Source of the DNA: Gemmatimonadota bacterium | GTDB lineage: Bacteria; ARS69 | DNA: 64,000 nt | Direction: 5' to 3' | Assembly: GCA_030747075.1 (NCBI GenBank) | Contig: JASLLL010000011.1 | Coordinates: forward strand, 18,054-82,053 | Shown: piece by piece, positions 61,617 to 64,000 of the stretch | Numbering within the stretch: position 1 is the stretch's first letter | Layout of the letters: each line of letters opens with the position of its first letter | The notes under the pieces: model-generated | Databases searched by the model: none | What the model was told of the DNA's origin: nothing | The model's input: only the letters and a program-made list of their open reading frames with translations | Translations under genes and position numbers: made by a program

Positions 61617-62765
61617 CTATGCCGAAAGAAACCGCCGGAGTCGGTCCGCGAGGTCCGGCGCGTCGGCGGGTCGGGCAAGCCCCGTGGCGGAAATGCGCAC
61701 ATGGCCGGGCGTGCCGAAATCCGTCCCCGGGGTGAAGCCGACCCCGGCCTCCCGCGCGAGGCGCGTGCAGAAGGACAATGCGTCCGCCGCGCCGGTGAGA
61801 CGCATGGCCTCCGTGGCGTCGGCGAAGAGACAGAATCCACCCTCCGGGTCCGGAGCGGGAAGTGCGGTGTCGGAGAGCGCCGAGAGGAGGGCATCCACGC
61901 GGGACCGCACGCACTGCCGCGCCGACGCAAGGAACGAGTCGGGCACTTCCGGCGCGGACACGAGCGCATCCTGGACGATCGTGTTGGGCGGGTTGAGGTG
62001 CGCGGCCTGGAACGCCGTGAAGGCACGCACGAGTTCGGCGTCGGCCAGCGTGTACCCCATGCGCCACCCGCACACGCCGAATGTCTTGGAGAAGCTGTGG
62101 ATGCGAATGACGGGGTCGCCGTCGGCGCCGGGCGCGGGAGAGGGCGGGGGCGCTTCGTTGCGCCCGCCCGCATAGCGGAAGTTCTCATACGCGAGATCCA
62201 TGACCAGATACGCGCCCTGCGCGCGGACGGCCTCGGCGAGGCGGCGTTCCTCTTCGGCGCGAAGGATGGCTCCGGTGGGGTTGCACGGCGACGACAGAAT
62301 GACGGCCCGCGTCTTCGGGGTGAAGGCGGACGCGATCCGGTCTGCATCGAACGCGAAGTCGGGAGCCGAACGCGGCACCGGAATGACGGTGGCCCCGACC
62401 AGCGGCGGCGCGCTGCGATAGGGTCCGTATCCCGGCGTCGGGACCACGACTTCGTCGCCGGGCCGGAGGAGGGTGCCGAGCACGGCCAGCACGGCCAGCT
62501 TCGAACCTTGCGTCACGAACACCTGCCCGGGCGACCACTCTTCCCCGCGCCGCGCGCGCAGACGGACGATGGCGTCGCGGAGCGCGGCCGACCCCTGGCT
62601 GCTCGAGTAATCCCAGTTCCGGACCCGCGCGGCCCGGGCGAGGGCGTCGCGCAGTTCGCCCGGCGGATCGAAGCAGGGAGCGCCGACCAGGAGGTTGTGC
62701 GGGGCGTTCGGCGGGAGCGCGTTCCACACCAGATCGATGCCGCGGCGCGGCGGTCCCTCGATCAT
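61617..62765 (-). CDS. class I/II aminotransferase, probably aromatic or prephenate
   Basis: About 382 residues. The PLP lysine is in IHSFSKTFGVCGWRMGY, with SSPCNPTGAILRAEE, VMDLAYENFRYAG and the C-terminal GTDFGTPGHVRIS, all fold-type I AAT features. The ATG at 62765 overlaps the stop of the upstream tyrA-like gene (ATGA). That coupling suggests it transaminates prephenate or hydroxyphenylpyruvate in tyrosine and phenylalanine synthesis, but the substrate is not fixed by the motif set. Confidence 0.85.
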   Translation of the reverse strand: MIEGPPRRGIDLVWNALPPNAPHNLLVGAPCFDPPGELRDALARAARVRNWDYSSSQGSAALRDAIVRLRARRGEEWSPGQVFVTQGSKLAVLAVLGTLLRPGDEVVVPTPGYGPYRSAPPLVGATVIPVPRSAPDFAFDADRIASAFTPKTRAVILSSPCNPTGAILRAEEERRLAEAVRAQGAYLVMDLAYENFRYAGGRNEAPPPSPAPGADGDPVIRIHSFSKTFGVCGWRMGYTLADAELVRAFTAFQAAHLNPPNTIVQDALVSAPEVPDSFLASARQCVRSRVDALLSALSDTALPAPDPEGGFCLFADATEAMRLTGAADALSFCTRLAREAGVGFTPGTDFGTPGHVRISATGLARPADAPDLADRLRRFLSA

Positions 62766-63892
62766 GGCGCGGCCTCGGCGGGCGGGGAGCCTTCCGATTC
62801 GAAGAAGCACCGCCCGGCGTCCATGATCGCCTCGAAGCGTGCGGCGTCGCCTTCGTCCACGGAGCGGCGAATCTCCTCGAACGCGTCGATCAGCGTCCGC
62901 AGAACCTCTTTCGTGTGCGGGTTGCGCTCCTGGATCTCGTAGTAGAGGCGCGGGTTCTCGGAGGCGACCTCGCGCGTGGTTCCCGCCTGTCTACGGAATG
63001 TCACGCCGCTCACGGCGGCGAGTTCCGCGAACGACAACCCGAAGAGGTCGAGCGCGCGGGCGAAACCGACATTGAGGAGGTGCGCCATGCCGAGAACCGC
63101 GGCCATGTGGCGGTCGTGTTCCGCGAGGTCGACGGGGACCACCTGCGCACTTGTCGCGGTGAAGAGTTCCTCCACGATCGCTTCGTCCCGTGCGTGGCCG
63201 GCGCGGCAGATGAGCACCTGCTTGCCGCTGAGGACACGCGCTCCCGGACCGAACATGGGATGGAATGAAACCACGCGGACGCCGCGTTCCCGGAGCGCGG
63301 AGAGATCGTCGACAAGGTGTGACTTCACGCTGCACATCTCCGCGACCACTCCGGGGGGATTGTGGGAGGCGATCTCGTGGAGCGCGGCGGCCGTCGCGCC
63401 GATCGGGACGGCGAGGAGCGTGAGTTCGGCCCAGGCGGCGCCTTCGGCCAGCGTGGAGACGCGCGGGAACCCGCCTTCGGCATCGGCGGGGTCGTGGACG
63501 CGAACGGTATGCCCCTGCACATGGAGGAAGCGCGAGACCCAGCGGCCCATGCCGCCGCACCCGCCGACGACGAGCACACGCCGCCGGTCGCCGTCGTGGA
63601 GGCTGTCCACCAGCGGGGACTGGGTTTCCACCGCCCGGCGAATGAGGAAGACGGCGAGTTCCTCGCCGACGGACCCGTCGAGCCCCAACTCGCGGGCGCG
63701 GTCCCGAAGACGGGTGACGACACGAGACTCGACTTCGTAGTTCCGGAGCGGAATGCGGGCGTCGCGTTTGAGCATCCCGATCTCGTGGGCGATCTCTCCG
63801 CGCTTCGCAATGAGGCGGAGGATCTCCCCGTCGAGCGACTGGATCTCCCGGCGGTGTTTCGAGAGCGCGTCTTCGAAATCGGGGCGGGTCAT
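62762..63892 (-). CDS. tyrA: bifunctional chorismate mutase/prephenate dehydrogenase
   Basis: 376 residues. Residues 1-95 form an AroQ-type chorismate mutase (HRREIQSLDGEILRLIAKRGEIAHEIG, then REVRNYEVE-like NYEVESRVVTRL). From about residue 105 the dehydrogenase follows with VLVVGGCGGMGRWVSRFLHVQGHTVRVHDP and VVSFHPMFGPGA, the NAD and prephenate-binding segments. This is the T-protein arrangement known from enterobacteria. It converts chorismate to 4-hydroxyphenylpyruvate and is coupled to the aminotransferase. Confidence 0.92.
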   Translation of the reverse strand: MTRPDFEDALSKHRREIQSLDGEILRLIAKRGEIAHEIGMLKRDARIPLRNYEVESRVVTRLRDRARELGLDGSVGEELAVFLIRRAVETQSPLVDSLHDGDRRRVLVVGGCGGMGRWVSRFLHVQGHTVRVHDPADAEGGFPRVSTLAEGAAWAELTLLAVPIGATAAALHEIASHNPPGVVAEMCSVKSHLVDDLSALRERGVRVVSFHPMFGPGARVLSGKQVLICRAGHARDEAIVEELFTATSAQVVPVDLAEHDRHMAAVLGMAHLLNVGFARALDLFGLSFAELAAVSGVTFRRQAGTTREVASENPRLYYEIQERNPHTKEVLRTLIDAFEEIRRSVDEGDAARFEAIMDAGRCFFESEGSPPAEAAP

Positions 63893-64000
63893 GGGGCCTC
63901 CGGTGGCCGGGGGGACCGGCGCCCGGCGTGCGGGGAGGCTAACCGATCGCCGCGGGGATGCCCAGCGTGGGGTGGTCGTGCGTGCTTGGCGCGCGGGGAG
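63893..64000. other. window edge upstream of tyrA
   Basis: 108 bases precede the tyrA start on the minus strand. GGAGG lies close to the start; no promoter or other gene was recognised. Confidence 0.4.

Noticed and set aside
1-64000. tRNA, rRNA, RNase P RNA, tmRNA or known riboswitch
   Set aside because: No segment showed a recognisable cloverleaf, rRNA core or conserved riboswitch core by eye; small structured RNAs could be missed.

Overview
The window is a GC-rich bacterial chromosome segment with very high coding density. It is centred on the replication origin. TonB-dependent receptor, Gram-negative-type YidC with a large periplasmic domain, lipoprotein and outer-membrane polysaccharide export genes all point to a diderm bacterium. 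No gene identifies the phylum securely. The mix of a right-handed beta-helix secreted protein, bactofilin, a GyrA resembling those of deep uncultivated lineages and many GTGA/ATGA-coupled starts would suit an uncultivated group such as the Eisenbacteria, Krumholzibacteria or Latescibacteria, but this is a guess.

Layout. (1) 24-10156, all on the minus strand: bactofilin, M23 peptidase, parB, parA, two parS sites, rsmG, mnmG, mnmE, yidC, yidD, rnpA, rpmH. This is the classical left arm of a bacterial origin. (2) 10157-10768: control region with a sigma70-like dnaA promoter, an AT-rich patch and DnaA boxes. (3) 10769-19981, plus strand: dnaA, a second DnaA-box cluster, dnaN, recF, dciA-like, gyrB, gyrA. 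Transcription diverges from the origin, so both arms are co-directional with replication. (4) 20076-26310: secreted beta-helix protein, hflX, a DUF72 gene, a FakA-FakB (DAK2-DegV) fusion and two unknown genes. (5) 26558-36196: an XRE-type regulator with a TTG start, then an exopolysaccharide cluster (SLBB export protein, Wzz-like protein, sulfotransferase, O-antigen-ligase-like protein, one GT2 and two GT4 glycosyltransferases). Most genes in it are coupled by 4-bp stop/start overlaps. The product is probably a sulfated surface polysaccharide. (6) 36352-46577: CoA-transferase fused to a GNAT domain, a lipoprotein, a small acidic secreted protein coupled to a TPR-containing sigma54 activator, a MATE transporter, a methyltransferase and a TonB receptor. 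(7) 46578-58932: a gap with 57-bp direct repeats, glnS, an HNH protein, a polytopic glycosyltransferase with a TPR tail, a SpoU/TrmJ-type RNA methyltransferase, a ferritin-like protein, a membrane protein, a methyltransferase, a class V aminotransferase, an SLC13 transporter and an unknown gene. (8) 59016-63892, minus strand: an NfnAB-type bifurcating transhydrogenase pair, then an aromatic amino-acid pair (aminotransferase and chorismate mutase-prephenate dehydrogenase).

How it works together. The origin block carries replication initiation, clamp, repair, topology and segregation functions. Bactofilin and the peptidase beside parAB suggest a link from chromosome partition to cell-envelope shape. 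The polysaccharide cluster and the secreted, receptor and regulator genes form the accessory, surface-oriented part. No tRNA, rRNA, CRISPR array, transposase or prophage was found. The least explained items are the secreted-peptide/TPR-sigma54 pair, a perfect 22-bp inverted repeat enclosing part of the parA upstream region, and the duplicated 57-bp element before glnS.
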